Positions 45,175-58,000 are shown, counted from the stretch's first letter. The stretch: DNA of 64,000 nt from Hyperoplus lanceolatus (GCA_026929865.2 CM049398.1:16336001-16400000); one strand, 5' to 3'. Translations and numbers: made by a program. Notes: generated by a model from the letters alone, not told the origin.

Positions 45175-46764
45175 TGAGTGGGGAAGTCATTTGTTGATTA
45201 CTGACACCTGGCTCCTCTGCTGCATGGAGTTACCTTGATCACCTACCTTTGCCATTATTATATAGACTGTTTGGTATTTGTGGGAGCCCATATTTAACCC
45301 TCACATACATTGTGCCGAGGAACGGTACAATTTCATGGCCTTTAGTTTTCTTGATGCAATGCTGTGTTTTTTCTGTACAGGCACCCTTTTATCTGTCATG
45401 TAGGCCACACACCTCTTTGTTTAGTGAGTGGCCATGGGGTTTAGCTGAATGCACAGGTATTATCTCTTTAAATTAGCAGACACACTGTAATTAAAAAAGG
45501 GAAAGCACAGATTTCAATATAAATTTCAATGGCAGTGGATGAGATTTTTACAAAAGATTAGAGCTCCAAAATTGTACCTGCTGAAGGTAACATTTTAAAT
45601 AATTTGATCAAAATGTGTGTGCATTATAGGCAGTAATTGCATATGCATATTACTTAAAACATCAAGTACGGCACTTAATTTAAATACAATTGTAAGGTAA
45701 TTGTACTCAAGCATTTCCATTTTATGCGTGTTTATATACTTGCAACTGCACAACATTTCTTTGGATAAAAATGTAACAAACAAAAAACTCTCAACCAGCT
45801 ACAAAAATAAATCATTAAAAATCTGTACGAATTAAATAATATATCATATTTAATATAACAGTACAGGAGCATTGTTATGCATTTTGAGCACTTTGACTTT
45901 GGATAGTTAGACAGTTGTTTTTTGTTTTTGTATAATATGTGTGCGAAGTAAAGCAAACGGACAGCATTTAAATCTGAACCAAATCTTAAATAAAACATAG
46001 TAACTATATTATTCAACTTATCATATACTCCCCTTGTTCTATAAAGGTCAAAATGATGCACTTTCAACGATTCTCTAAAATCGAACATTTTAATTGACCT
46101 TAATCCCAATCTATTTTGCATGAAGAAATATTCAAATATCTTGCAGTAAGACTTTATTAAAACAGTGGACACACCAGTAATATTGGTTTTCTTTTGTCTT
46201 AAGTAGAGGTTTATTATTATATCCTCTGACTACATTCCCCATTTGTAAACAATGCTTTCAAGACATTTTTCTTCTGTCTGGGAAGATCATAGAAGATTAA
46301 AAGCATTAGCACACATATTGTTGATGTGTATGTGTATGTGTGTGTGTGTGTGTGTGTATGTGTGAGAGTTTGTTCTTTGAGTTATTTTTTTGCAGTGTGT
46401 AAATCACTTTATAGCTGCCAGGACATAAACAGGCAGTCTAACACAGTGGTGGGGCATTTTTGAACTACACAAGGGTTAGAGTTTAAGAAAAAACAAACAC
46501 ATTTTATGTAGCAAAATTATTTTGCATGCACAGAATGAGAAAGTATATATTTGAATAAGCCTACAGTAAAGTGCATATTCTGCAATGAATCTGACAACCT
46601 TTGAGAAATGTATTGTGCTTTATTGTGTATTTTACTCTTGTGCTCTATCGTCCCCACAGTGTATATACACCTTAATCCAAATATTTGTTTAAACTCCCTA
46701 ATTTTCCTTGGAGCAGTTTTGGAGGAAGTGTTGAGATCCTTCGCTGAAGTAAAGGTCGCAATAC
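45175..46764. other. Intergenic upstream of H2A variant
   Basis: AT-rich, with a (GT)n microsatellite at 46326-46364. The 146-codon minus-strand frame at 45732-46172 is AT-driven and has no recognisable features. Confidence 0.5.
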
Positions 46765-48840
46765 TCATCATCATCATCATCATCTTCAACCGCTTATCCG
46801 AAATCGGGTCGCGGGGGCAGCAGCTTGAGCAGGGAACCCCAAACTTCTCTTTCCCGGGCCACTTCAACCAGCTCTGACTGGGGGATCCCGAGGCGTTCCC
46901 AGGCCAGCGTGGAAATATAATCTCTCCACCTAGTCCTGGGTCTTCCCCAAGGCCTCCTCCCAGCTGGACGCTCCTGGAACACCTCCCTAGGGAGGCGCCC
47001 TGGGGGCATCCTTACCAGATGCCCGAACCACCTAAACTGGCTCCTTTCAACGCAAAGGAGTAGCGGCTCTGCCCCGAGTTCCTCACGAATGACTGAGCTT
47101 CTCACCCTATCTCTAAGGGAGACGCCAGCCACCCTCCTGAGAAAGCCCATTTCGGCCGCTTGTACCCGCGACCTCGTTCTTTCGGTCATTACCCAGCCTT
47201 CATGACCATAGGTGAGGGTAGGAACAAAGATCGCCCGGTAGATCGAAAGCTTTGCCTTACGACTCAGCTCTCTTTTCGTCACAACAGTGCGGTAAAGCGA
47301 GTGCAAAACCACCCCTGCTGCTCCGATTCTACAGCCAATCTCACGCTCCATTGTTCCCTCACTCGCAAACAAGACCCCGAGGTACTTGAACTCCTTCACT
47401 TGGGGTAAGGACTCATTCCCTACCTGTAGTAGACAATCCATCGGTTTCCTGCTGAGCACCATGGCCTCCGATTTAGAGGTGCTGATCCTCATCCCAACCG
47501 CTTCACACTCGGCTGCAAACCGATCCAATGAGAGCTGAAGGTCACAGGCCGATGATGCCATCAGAACCATATCATCCGCAAACAGCAGAGATGAGATCTT
47601 CAGACCACCAAACTGCAACCCCTCCCCACCACGACTACGCCTTGATATCCTGTCCATAAATATCACAAACAGGATTGGTGATAAAGCGCAGCCCTGGCGG
47701 AGGCCAACCCCCACCGGAAACGAGTCTGACTTACTACAGAGAACCCGTACACAGCTCTCGCTTTGAGCGTACAGAGATTGGATGGCCCTGAGAAGAGACA
47801 CCCTCACCCCATACTCCCGCAGCACCCCCCACAGCATCTCCCGGGGAACCCGATCATAAGCCTTCTCCAGATCTACAAAACACATGTAGACTGGATGAGC
47901 AAACTCCCAAGCTCCCTCTAGGATCCTTGCGAGAGTGAAGAGCTGGTCCGTTGTTCCACGGCCAGGACGGAATCCGCATTGTTCCTCTTCAATCTGAGGT
48001 TCGACTATCGGCCGAACCCTCCTTTCCAGCACCTTGGAGTAGACTTTGCCGGGAAGGCTGAGAAGTGTGATACCCCGGTAGTTGGAACACACTCTCCTTT
48101 TTAAAAATAGGAACCACCACCCCGGTCTGCCACTCCTTCGGCACTGTACCCGACTTCCACGCAATGTTGAAGAGGCGTGTCATCCAAGACAGCCCCTCCA
48201 CACCCATTGCTTTCAGCATTTCTGGACGGATCTCATCAACCCCCGGGGCTTTGCCACTGTGGAGTTGTTTGACTACCTCAGTGACTTCCACCAGGGAAAT
48301 TGACGATGATCCCCCATCAGCCTCCAGCTCTGCCTCCAACATATAGGGCGTGTTAGTCGGATTCAGGAGTTCCCCAAAGTGCTCTTTCCACCGACCGACT
48401 ACCTCCTCAGTTGAGGTCAACAGCGTCCCATCCTTACTGTACACAGCTTGGATAGTTCCCCGCTTCCCCCTCCTGAGGTGCCGGACGGTCTTCCAGAAAC
48501 ACTTTGGTGCCGACCGAAAGTCCTTCTCCATGGTTTCTCCGAACTTCTCCCACACCCGCTGCTTTGCCTCTGACACGGCAGAAGCTGCAGCCCTTCGGGC
48601 CTGTCGGTACCTTGCAACTGCCTCAGGAGTCCCCCGAGATAACATATCCCGGAAGCACTCCTTCTTCAGTCGGACGGCTTCCCTGACCACCGAGGTCCAC
48701 CACGGCGTTCGAGGGTTACCGCCCCTTGAGGCACCTAAGACCTTGAGACCACAGCTGCCTGCCGCGGCTTCAGCAATGGAAGTTTTGAACATCGACCACT
48801 CGGGTTCAATGCCCCCAACCTCCACAGGGATGCTAATGAA
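46765..48840 (-). mobile_element. RTE-type LINE, 5'-truncated
   Basis: A non-LTR retrotransposon ending in GATAAGCGGTTGAAG followed by a (GAT)n tail (complement at 46766-46785), as in fish RTE/Rex3-like elements. It begins after the endonuclease domain, so about the first third is missing. No clear target duplication seen. Confidence 0.88.
46794..48825 (-). pseudogene. RTE reverse transcriptase, one frameshift
   Basis: Two overlapping frames together make the linker, RT and C-terminal region. Frame one (48825 to about 48100) runs from GGNPRTPWWTSVVREAV through GKAPGVDEIRPEML to VVVPIFKK. Frame two (from about 48100 to 46794) carries NYRGITLLSLPGKVYSKVL, FVDLEKAYDRVP, LRQGCALSPILF, the catalytic FADD box (SSLLFADDMVLM), FKYLGV and RWFGHLVRMPPGRL. 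The frames switch at a short deletion in the KK(GD)RRVCSNYRG region near a run of A (48095-48110). Apart from this one lesion the sequence is clean, so the insertion is fairly recent. It cannot move by itself. Confidence 0.88.
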
Positions 48841-50757
48841 AATTCTCCTCTAAAATTTAAAGTCCTAATGTAAAAATGTAAATTAAGTAAAAGGGAATTT
48901 TCATTATTGGCAAAATCTAATGTATCAAGAAAATTTACTCATATAATACAAAAAAAAACACCTCGTCTGAGTGTTGTACTATTACAGTTACCTTATCTCA
49001 AAACTCTCAGATTAGTAGTGCAGTACAAAGTATAGTATTTATGTCTGAAATGTAGTGCATAGTACAATAAAGTAGCATGAAGTCGACATGCTCAAGTAAA
49101 GTAAACCTATTCATTCCTGGAGTAAATACACCACATGTTTATGCTGTCTTACAACCTGCAGTATATTATTTAAAAAAAATAGCAATCAAATTGAGTACTT
49201 AAAAAAATGAATTAATGAAACAGAAAATGGATTCAATGCCTCTGTTCCATCCATTTTAATGAATTTCATCTCACAATGTGGGAAGTCATAAATGCTCCAA
49301 AAAACGTCAACAGCAGGTGGCAGTACAGACCTCAGATTTAACCTGTTGCCTGTAGCAGTTTGTCTTTATTTTCTGTCTTAAATGGCGTTTTCATAATAGT
49401 AGAGCACATGTAAAACCACAGTTAGTGTCATGATAATTCACTTCATGATTAGGTGCTTGACTCCTGTCTCCCTGAGGGCCGGATGTGCTTACTAACTCAT
49501 GTGTACAACAAGTGTTTTGTTACAACCCACTCAAAAAACAGACCAAAATCAGGATTATTCATGTTCACAAAGCCAATTGTGCCGATGAATACCATTTTAT
49601 AATGTTGAAAGCTCAAGAAAAAGAGTGCATTTTGACGTAGCTGTGTGTCAAACAGCTGATTATACAGTTACATCAAATGGAAAGAAGGGTTTGATACTGT
49701 TCAGTAGAGCATACAAAACCTACTTCTCATCTGAGAACACGCACAGGTATTTAATAAGAGTGCGAGATTTCAAATGGTATTCTTTGATTGACTTAAGACA
49801 CACTGTCCTCGTTGCCTTAATATGTGTTTGTAAAGGTCCTTGCAGCAGCTGCAGGGACATTTTCCTGCACCAAACAAGGATTTAAGCTCTCAGTGGCACA
49901 CATAATTTAAACAGAATGGATGAAGATGAAGTCAAAAGTAAATATTTTAACATCACGCTGGTGGCGCACCCCTAGCCAAACACATTTGCAATGACGGGCG
50001 GCTCTGTCATTGTCAACATCCTCATTGCCAAATTTGAAGGCAGCCATCTTTGTCCTCTGTGCCATTTGCCATCTCCCCAACATGCCGACAGTGAGAGATG
50101 GCAGGGAGACATTCTGACTGTTCGGATTCACTTTAAAAGATGGCAAAGGGCCAATTGCAGAGCAGTGGGGAGACAAATTAAACAGGGACCTTCCCAGCAG
50201 GTCGTCCTTGGCCAGATTGAATGCGATTCTGTTCAACCTCTCAACATCCTCCCGACAGGAGGAGGACAGGACGGGACTCACAGAGCAGCTCCCAGGACGT
50301 GCCTCTGCAGCCTGTCTCTCAAACAGGTAAAGTATAAAGCAAGCCAGCACATACATTCAGCTGGCTCCGATTTATTTGCACTCAGTGGAGACCACATCGC
50401 GCATAGGACCCTAAGCTATAGCCTTTCATCATGTGAGTTGTCATCATAGAAAGAAGCCAGTAGTTTTTGTGCAGATCTCCTGAGAGTCTTCGTCTGGATG
50501 AAGGCCGAAAGCTTCTCTGTATTTATTAGCAACAGTAGCTACTAACACTGAAGTCTGCTGTCTGCTGCAGAGTATGGAGAGGAGATGAAAGTGAGAGCGA
50601 AAGGAAGCCACGGAATGATCCAAGCATACCATTAAACTCAAAGATTGAAGGCAAAAACCAGACACCAAAACCCCTAACAAGATTTCTTTCATCTCGGCAA
50701 TGCTAAGAAGCGATAATTCAAATTTTCAAAGATTTCTCACAAAATGGAGGGCTGGAG
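48841..50757. other. Intergenic or gene 3' region, no firm gene
   Basis: A minus-strand frame at 49907-50356 includes a coding-like stretch (EDVERLNRIAFNLAKDDLLG, RSLFNLSPHC), but I recognise no family and see only weak splice signals. An AATAAA on the minus strand near 50520 could serve the candidate exon at 50758-50817. Confidence 0.4.
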
Positions 50758-50817
50758 TTACAGGTAGGTCTCCTCCTTGGCCTTAAGCTGGCGCACGGAG
50801 GCCTCGTTCTCTTCCCC
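50758..50817 (-). CDS. Candidate terminal coding exon of an unidentified gene
   Basis: After the acceptor TTGATTACTGCTCAG the minus strand reads GEENEASVRQLKAKEETYL and stop in one frame. The composition is charged and coiled-coil-like and looks like true coding sequence. The last three residues TYL would fit a class I PDZ ligand. I cannot name the gene and found no upstream partner exon in the window. It could also be a chance open stretch of 19 codons. Confidence 0.4.
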   Translation of the reverse strand, partial: GEENEASVRQLKAKEETYL

Positions 50818-52049
50818 CTGAGCAGTAATCAATCTGTAGATGTGTCTTTTAGGAGGACTGTGCTGTGACTTTGACTACTAGTTTTTCCCCTCTCCTCAGC
50901 TTTAGGGAGGCAACAGGAGATAGTGCCTGATCCTCGGAAAGCAATAATTCCTACACGAAAGACATGCTTTGTCGTGGATAGAGTGGTGTTCACTTTTGAA
51001 TTACTGACAATTTTCAAAGGGCAATACCCCCCTGTAAAAAAATATAATTTATATAGATTTTTCATTGCAACTGTTCACCTCTTTCCCCATTAACTGCTTT
51101 ACCCTCCCACATAAATTCCCCCTGCGACATTAGTCTCACATGGTGCTTTGACAGCAGGTGTTGAACACATCTGTCCCCTCTTGTAGTCTGAAGTTAATAA
51201 AAAGACAATTAATGGGAGGTGTCCACGTGGTTATTGGAGAGTGAGTCATTCTCTGAGTAGATCTACTTTAATTATTAAACCCGATGGACACCCACAGTGC
51301 AGCCGGTTGTCCCAAGGTCCCAGGATCCATAGTTGCTTAAAGTCTATCGCCTCCTGAAAACACTGCCTGCAAGGCTTTGATTGTTTTTCCATGACTTCTT
51401 CAACAGCCTGGGCTCACTCCTGTTAAATAAAGGAGACACAACTATAAGAGACTAGGCCTCAAAGTTATTTCCTTTCTTTCCTGAAGCAATTATTAAATGG
51501 ATAGTTTTGTTTGCTTTCTTACTTCGTGTTTATCTATTTTATGTAAAGCTTCAGCCAGCAGCTAGTTAGCTAAGCGCAGCACAAAGACTAGAAACAGGGG
51601 AATGGGAACCTCTATGCAAAGGTACCAAACATCCAGTCTTTTTACTAAGCTAAGCTAACTACAGTAGCGGGTGACTATAGCTTCATATTTACTGTACAAG
51701 CATGAGTGAGGTATCGATCTTCAGCTTTCCCTCAGAAAGAAAGCAAATGATTGATTTAGAAAATGTCAAACTAAGTAAATAAACATTGATTAATGTCACT
51801 GAAAGTCATTGACAAAACACAAGAGCCGCTTTAAGAAACAGCTGCATGGTTCTCATTTTTTTTAAATCTGACCTATATTTTCACAAATCAAAATAATTAG
51901 TAAATTAATAAGTTAAGTCTTTTAAGCTGGGGTGGAGGATTTGGTGAGAAAATGGCAATTGGGATAGAGATTTGAATCCAAATACCTCAACTGCTCCACT
52001 TGTTATCTTTGGTCCCTCCCCTACGGTCCCTCCCTGACACGCTCTACAC
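50818..52049. other. No gene recognised
   Basis: CAGCAGCTAGTTAGCTAAGC to ACTAGAAACAGGGGAA at 51556-51602 resembles a widespread fish repeat (AGACTGGAAACAGGG-type). The rest is unassigned. Confidence 0.4.
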
Positions 52050-52995
52050 CTGGGTGTCAAACTCATTTTGGTTCGAGGGCCACATACAGCCTCTCTGATC
52101 TCAAGAGGGCCGGACCAGTAAAATAATGGCAAAAAAAAAATAATGGAGTTTGTTTCCCGAATTATAAATGAAACGTAGCTACTCTTACCTCAAACAGACA
52201 TTTGATTGATTATTTTTATGCATAGCCCTAAATGACGGAACCGGAGGATAGCCTACAATATCTCAACGAACATGTTGTTTTACACTTGTTGATTTGATTA
52301 TGCCACTTGTCTACCGTTAGTGTATTTTCAAGGCGTGGAAAAAGATAAAACGAAGCAGATGAAGAAAATGCCCACAAGTTAATAAGGGACAGTGATTATT
52401 ATTTCCTTATATTGTTAGTAAGATTTGTGTTTCTGTTACAGCCGATGAGGGGTAGTAATAGAGGCGGTGACGTCAGTCAGCTGGAGCGCATGACTTTTCT
52501 TATTTATGACCACCCTTGCAGTGCATTATAATATATATGCACGCTAATTAACTGCCGCGATTCGCCGGTCGTAATGGCAGATCATGACAAGTGGAATACA
52601 TGCTTTAGCAGACTATTGTTCTTTTCCCTGGTTGTGTATGCTGCTGTGCATGTAAACTAAAAGGATAATTAAACAGCGGATCAAACACCCACCCGTTTAC
52701 TCCACTACAGACTGAGCTGGTAAAATTAAGAATATGCAGTTACAAAATGTTTAACAAAAAATGAATTATGCAGCCAAAGAAGCATGGGAGTGAGTTTGTT
52801 TTTATTCAATACTACATTTTACTCTCACATGCGTAGCTGAATATGAATGTAAAGAGTGTTTCAGGTCAAATATAAATGTGGTGGAATTCTATTTTAGGGT
52901 TACAAATAAAGACAAACTAGTGTCTTCTTCCTGTTTCCGTCTGACAGAGGCGAGGGCTTGCCAAAGCCGCACCGTTGTTATACCCTCGCCCTTAA

Positions 52996-54592
52996 AGAGC
53001 GACTTGCAGGTTTAAAAAAAAACGAGATTGATTCATAACCTACTCTGGACATGCCCATTCAAAAAGACTATGAAGGATTTTATACGTTTTTCAAAACACA
53101 AATATGTAAATTCTGAGAGAAAAGTGGCGTTTTTGAGCTACGCTGCTAAAAAGTTCACAGCATTCGAATACGTCACGGGAGGGAGTCGTGAGAACCTGAC
53201 CGGACCTAACAGCCTCAACCAATGCACAGTAGTAGGTAGTAGTGAATTGAACTGTTGTCATTTAGTGTGTTCCTTTTTGTTCTGTAGTTTTACATTGCAT
53301 TTTTAAAATAATGGAGAAGTATTGTGTACTCCAGCCTTTGAGGAATAGTAGTCCACGGTGTCTGTAACAGTACATACTGTAAGCCGCGCTAGCTAGCTGT
53401 AGTCACCGGGTGTGTTTAGATGTGAAGAGACGGGACTACATCGCTGCCGCAGCCGCCTCCCTCCCTCACGAAACACACGGTGATCATTTTAGACAGGACA
53501 GGAGGCTTATTATGCGACACGGTGAAGTTGAGGAGGGGATACCCATACAACACCTGACCTGCGTGGTTTAATAAACAGCTGAGCTGCTTCACAATCTCTG
53601 TCCCGAGCCGCAGCTGGACTGACGGTCACGGACACACGGTGGGACACAGACCTAGGACCTAGCTAGGGCCGACCGGACACGGAGCCGTCAGAAATTCATC
53701 CCACAGAAACTATGATCTGTAAGTCTTGTTTGCTAATGTTTTTAAACTTCCAAAGTTAGTCGGCATACTAATTTCAATGGTGAGAGAAGCAACGTGTGGT
53801 TATAATGTATTGCTGGCAGCATAACCACTAGCTAACAAGTCATAACCCATAGTCATAATCAATTTACTGTATGTTGTATTTACTTTAATTTCAAGGCTTT
53901 TATTCCTATTGTAGAACAAATCTGATAAATCACTCGCTCTCTTTCTCTCGCTCGCTCGCCCGCCCGGCGCCCGCTCTCTCTCCCGTGCAGTAACGTTAGA
54001 GCAGCAGCATGTGGAGTTACAATTAGTCCGAGACTATAGTTTCATAACAGGTATCAATAGGCTACTCCTGTCAGTGTTAGATAACCTACACAACACTAGT
54101 TCACTTACTGCTGAAACAATAGCAACCATTTACAACGTGATCACAGTGTAGGCGTGTGGTAGTCTGACACAGCATATCCTTAGCTAACGCTCAGTAGTAA
54201 GTCACAGTCAGCCTGTAAACATGCCATCACTCCCGTCCATATTTCTGTTATTATTTAGTTTTATTTTCTGATCCTTGACTTGTCCTGTTCTCTTAGACAT
54301 ATACGGATCACAATTATAAGTGTGTATCCCGTCATATCCACATGAATATATTTTTACAAGTGTCCAAAATATCACTAAAACGCATTCATTTCTATTGTTC
54401 GAATGGACCGCAGTCCCTCCCGTGACGTCACGGCCTTGTACCTTTTTTTAGATGCGGATGAACAATTCTCGCACAAAAATAGCTCCAGAAGCCACTGTGA
54501 TGTATATTTTTAAATATTTTTTTTTAAATCGAGTAGTTGAATTTTTTCCCTATATGCTGTTTAACTGGGGTCTCTAACCTGCAAGTTGCTCT
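52996..54592. mobile_element. TTAA-target element, 1.6 kb, nested in the hAT-like element
   Basis: Inverted ends AGAGCGACTTGCAGGTT and AACCTGCAAGTTGCTCT are flanked by TTAA (52992-52995 and 54593-54596). The middle (53380-53720) is CpG-rich and looks like a 5' exon, ending ATGATCT|GTAAGT. A second CpG-rich, CT-rich patch lies at 53935-53990. No transposase domain is recognisable. Confidence 0.8.
53390..53719 (+). promoter_or_regulatory. CpG-rich, exon-1-like segment inside the TTAA element
   Basis: A GC-rich leader (CGCTGCCGCAGCCGCCTCC, then GGGCCGACCGGACACGGAGC) leads to ACTATGATCT followed by GTAAGT, a perfect donor. It looks like a CpG promoter with a first exon encoding only MI plus one base. 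It may be the transposon's own transposase promoter or a captured host exon. Confidence 0.4.
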
Positions 54593-54734
54593 TTAATGAT
54601 CGAGTGGCACTTCACAGCCGCGAGGGTGACTCCACAGCGAGTCACACTCGCTCACGGAGTGGGAGTGCCTAGGGAGTCATTTGGGATTGGGCCTTACACA
54701 GAACCAAGCAACGCCGGCCTGCTGGCGCATCAGT

Positions 54735-55659
54735 AGCTCCTTTTACACAGCGCCCCGGAATGAAAGAGGTGCTTGTAAACAGCGTCAGGTGTGACGTAAA
54801 CATTTAGCGCCGCGCCGGTCAGCTGCTTTACAACAACACTGGCCGGTGAATTGAGAGCAGAAGTGCTGGAGCTTGCCATATTTTACTGTCCCCACGATGT
54901 GCCAATTGATCTCGCTACGCGCTGAGTCCAACATCACTGGGACTGTTAACCAAACTGACAAAATCACTCCGCTTCACCTCTTCACGTCTTGAGTTGTGTT
55001 AGCAAAACAGTAGCTCTGTGGCTAACAGCTGAGCCGGAGCCTTCAGTCAGCTGAAGCAGACAGTCTAGCGGGGCGAGCAGACTATTCCCCCGTTACTAGG
55101 TCAAGCTGAACAAGAGCCCTCCGCTGCGCGTCGTGCTCCTGCTTCAGCTTGTTGGTCTTTATTTCTAGCAAGTGACCCGTTCGCTATACTTTATCCCTTA
55201 CTTAGCCTAGCCTAGCTTTCCCATTGTACAACTTCTCCTGGGCAGAAATAGACTCGTACACTTTGCAAAATGAAGCGTGGGGGTTTGGATTGAGCAACGG
55301 ACCTCATGATCAGATAGATTATACGCCGTTCCTTTTATTTGGTGATTTTCACGGGACACCAGGCCGCCGTGATTAATGTTAAACACACGTCCTTCAACTG
55401 CTAACATGGTCGCATGTTTAGAACGTAGGCTGTGGAACGTCAAACGCCCCCCTGTTCCGCAACAACAAGCTGGAGCATTTAAACAGAGAGGCGGAACAGA
55501 TTTTGTCGGGAATCTTACTACCCCCCGAGGTAGTAAAATTCCCGGGACAATCTCTCGCACCTTTCTTCCCTCGTTCCGCAACTGTCGCATTTATACAGCA
55601 GGGCGGAGGGCCGAAAGGCCGGCATATTCCCGGCTTTCACTGGCTGTGTAAAAGGGGCT
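54735..55659. mobile_element. MITE, 925 bp, nested in the hAT-like element
   Basis: AGCTCCTTTTACACAGC and GGCTGTGTAAAAGGGGCT form an inverted pair. Inside is an imperfect hairpin at about 55506-55548 (GGGAATCTTACTACC / GGTAGTAAAATTCCC). Target duplication is unclear, so no superfamily is assigned. Confidence 0.65.
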
Positions 55660-56111
55660 AAAGGGGCTTAAAATCCCGAGCTGTAGAACTTTCAGCAGAC
55701 ATTCCTAGCTGGAAGCCACGTAAGTTTCCTAACAGTTGGGAGCGTATGCGACGTGCAAATATGGCACAGGCTCCATGAAGATTTTTTTTTTTTTTTTTTT
55801 CAGAATTGATTCAAATCGGCCGAATTGATTCGCGGGCCAGATCAAAACGTGTCGCGGGCCTTTGACACATGTGCTCTACACCAACAAAGTCATGCCAAAC
55901 TCATGTTAACTTTGACCAATCAGAAATCACATACCCCAGCTTTAAGTCACCATCGTGACAGACATTATCAATGCCATTGTTTTCACAAAAAGTGACAACT
56001 GCCTTTATTTATGCTTTATGACAATTTTTTCCACCTGTTTTCATATGGTTAAGTTTTGTTTTCGGACTGATACTCTAAACATCAATAATTAACATTGATG
56101 ATACATTTTAG

Positions 56112-57136
56112 TAGGGCTGGGAGATTAATTGAATTTCGATTTCGGTTACAATTTTGGCTTCCCTCGATCATGAAAACAAGATAATCGTAGTAAAAAACGG
56201 TTATTGTGCGGCACGCCGCGTGTAGTAAATGCAGCGCACCCTTCTGTCTCCACCTGCGCTCCGCCCCGCCCGATTCCAGTGCAATTGTTTATTCAGCATA
56301 AAGTTAAAACGCTCGTCCAGGATGTTACACCGAAACACAAAAGCCATGCACGATTGAAGCAGCGTTTCACTCGGTGAAACATGGTGTGAGTGAGACACTG
56401 TGATGGCGGTGGGTAACCGTGTCATTCACTGTGAGAACTTGCCGGTGTGAGCCGCCGCGCAGAAAAGCTCTGTGGCTTTACGGGTAAAATGATAGTCGGG
56501 GATTCCTGCACGGTAACGTTGTTGAGGGGAAAGGCTTCCACTTTCTCATTGCATTTCTCGAGCCTGAATATATTGTGCCATGTCGGCAAACTATCTGCGC
56601 GACAAGAGCAAATATACAGTGAGACGCACCCCCTCGTTAGTTTCAGTCTACAGACGAAAAGTTACAACCAGCACCTAAGCATGGACTTCGTTTAAATAAA
56701 GCGTCTAATTTTTATGATCAGCGCTCTGATGCAAATTCTGAAGTCTGAACATTACGGAGTCAGCTGTGATGTATTTTTTTTTTTACAGCAACTCAACGTG
56801 CACTGCAAAAAAAAGGCAATAAGTCATCTTTTTGTGGATTCATAGCCTACCTCCTCTTATAAGTCGAAGTACAAATCAATGAATGGTTCACAATCACATC
56901 CCTAGTAGAATATTAATTTTACTCTTAGATTCGAAGGTTTTACTGATTATTTATTTTGTGTGGCTTTTTAGTTGTAGGCTATGTTGGAGGAGCACAATTG
57001 GGAGTTTTGTTTATGTAATGTTGAAAGAATTGGCTGAATTTTCATTTTGGTGCATCCCTACAATGAATCTTTAATAACCGTGATTACAATATCAATCAAA
57101 ATAATCGTGATTATCATTTTTAATCGAGCAGCCCTA
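56112..57136. mobile_element. hAT-like element, 1025 bp, TAGGGCTG/CAGCCCTA ends
   Basis: TAGGGCTGGGAGATTAATTG and TTAATCGAGCAGCCCTA ends are flanked by a perfect 8-bp duplication CATTTTAG (56104-56111 and 57137-57144). A CpG-rich interior (56200-56500) carries no recognisable transposase. Confidence 0.88.
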
Positions 57137-57596
57137 CATTTTAGTACAATTTAGTGGGTTTTTAGGAAGTTTTATTGGCCCAAAATACAGGAGCTCGATA
57201 TACTTAGTGAAGTACAAAACCATTTAAGACACACATTTGCAGATTTTACATTTTCTCATAAAAAAATGAACAGACCTACAGCAGGGAGACTCTCTCACTT
57301 CCTCAGCCTTGATATGGAGGCCAACTCTTTCCTTTCACAAACCTCCAGCTCTACCAACGCACAAGTGAGATGTGAAGACAAGCTGAAGAATCCCTTTTTA
57401 AACTTGTAGTATTAGGGCACATTATAGACAGGCGCTTAGACTGTTTCTTTTTATATTGTAGTTTATTGTATTTTATTGTCAATCTCTGAACATATTCACT
57501 TGAGGTTTTCCTTTTGGTTTTCTAACTTTTTTTACGAAATGACGACAACAACGTGCACACAAATACAAAACATAGAGTTAGACAACTCAAAATGAG
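57137..57596. other. No gene recognised
   Basis: Unassigned AT-rich sequence between two elements. Confidence 0.4.
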
Positions 57597-57821
57597 TAGG
57601 GGAAGGTGGGGTGATTTGTGCAACTTTTTACTCAAAGTGATTTTAAAGTGAGGCCTTGACAGTTATGTCTCCAACTCAAATATGTACATATATTTCAGGA
57701 TGTTGTGCATCCCTGGCAATAAAAACTTTGGATCTGGAATAAACTGTTTAAGAAATATAGCTTTCGGAAAAAAAGTTGTCTTGTCGCACAAATCACCCCA
57801 CGTAGTGGGGTGATTTGTGCG

Positions 57822-58000
57822 TCATTGTGTCACAATGACAAAGTCACCATCATCATCTTTCTGGCCATCTGAACTCTCATCAGTGGTGTCGTTAAGTGGA
57901 ATTGAGATGTCACTCTCTTCTGAGCTACTGTAGACAATCACTTTCTTTTGGTGACCAGCGTATACAGCCATGCCACTGGCACAACTCTCAGAAATGTACT
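57822..58000 (-). pseudogene. Acidic C-terminal tail, possibly of the element's transposase
   Basis: A frame of about 60 codons with KKVIVYSSSEESDISIPLND, then ESSDGQKDDDGDFVIVTQ and stop. Acidic Ser-rich tails are common in pogo/Tigger-like transposases, but no catalytic domain is present, so the identity is only a suggestion. It is cut by the L2 insertion. Confidence 0.35.

Larger units (their letters stand above)
52050..55873. mobile_element. hAT-like composite element, 3.8 kb, outer layer
   Basis: CTGGGTGTCAAACTCATTTT at the left and TTTGACACATGTG at the right form an inverted pair (GTGTCAAA core). A direct repeat GCTCTACACC (52041-52050 and 55873-55882) contains the 8-bp duplication CTCTACAC. 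Outer sequence near both ends keeps the matching GGGCC(A)-rich segments. Two further elements lie inside (52996-54592 and 54735-55659). No hAT transposase was recognised. Confidence 0.78.

Noticed and set aside
45732..46172. 146-codon minus-strand protein
   Set aside because: AT-driven composition, no domain, no splice or promoter context; likely chance.
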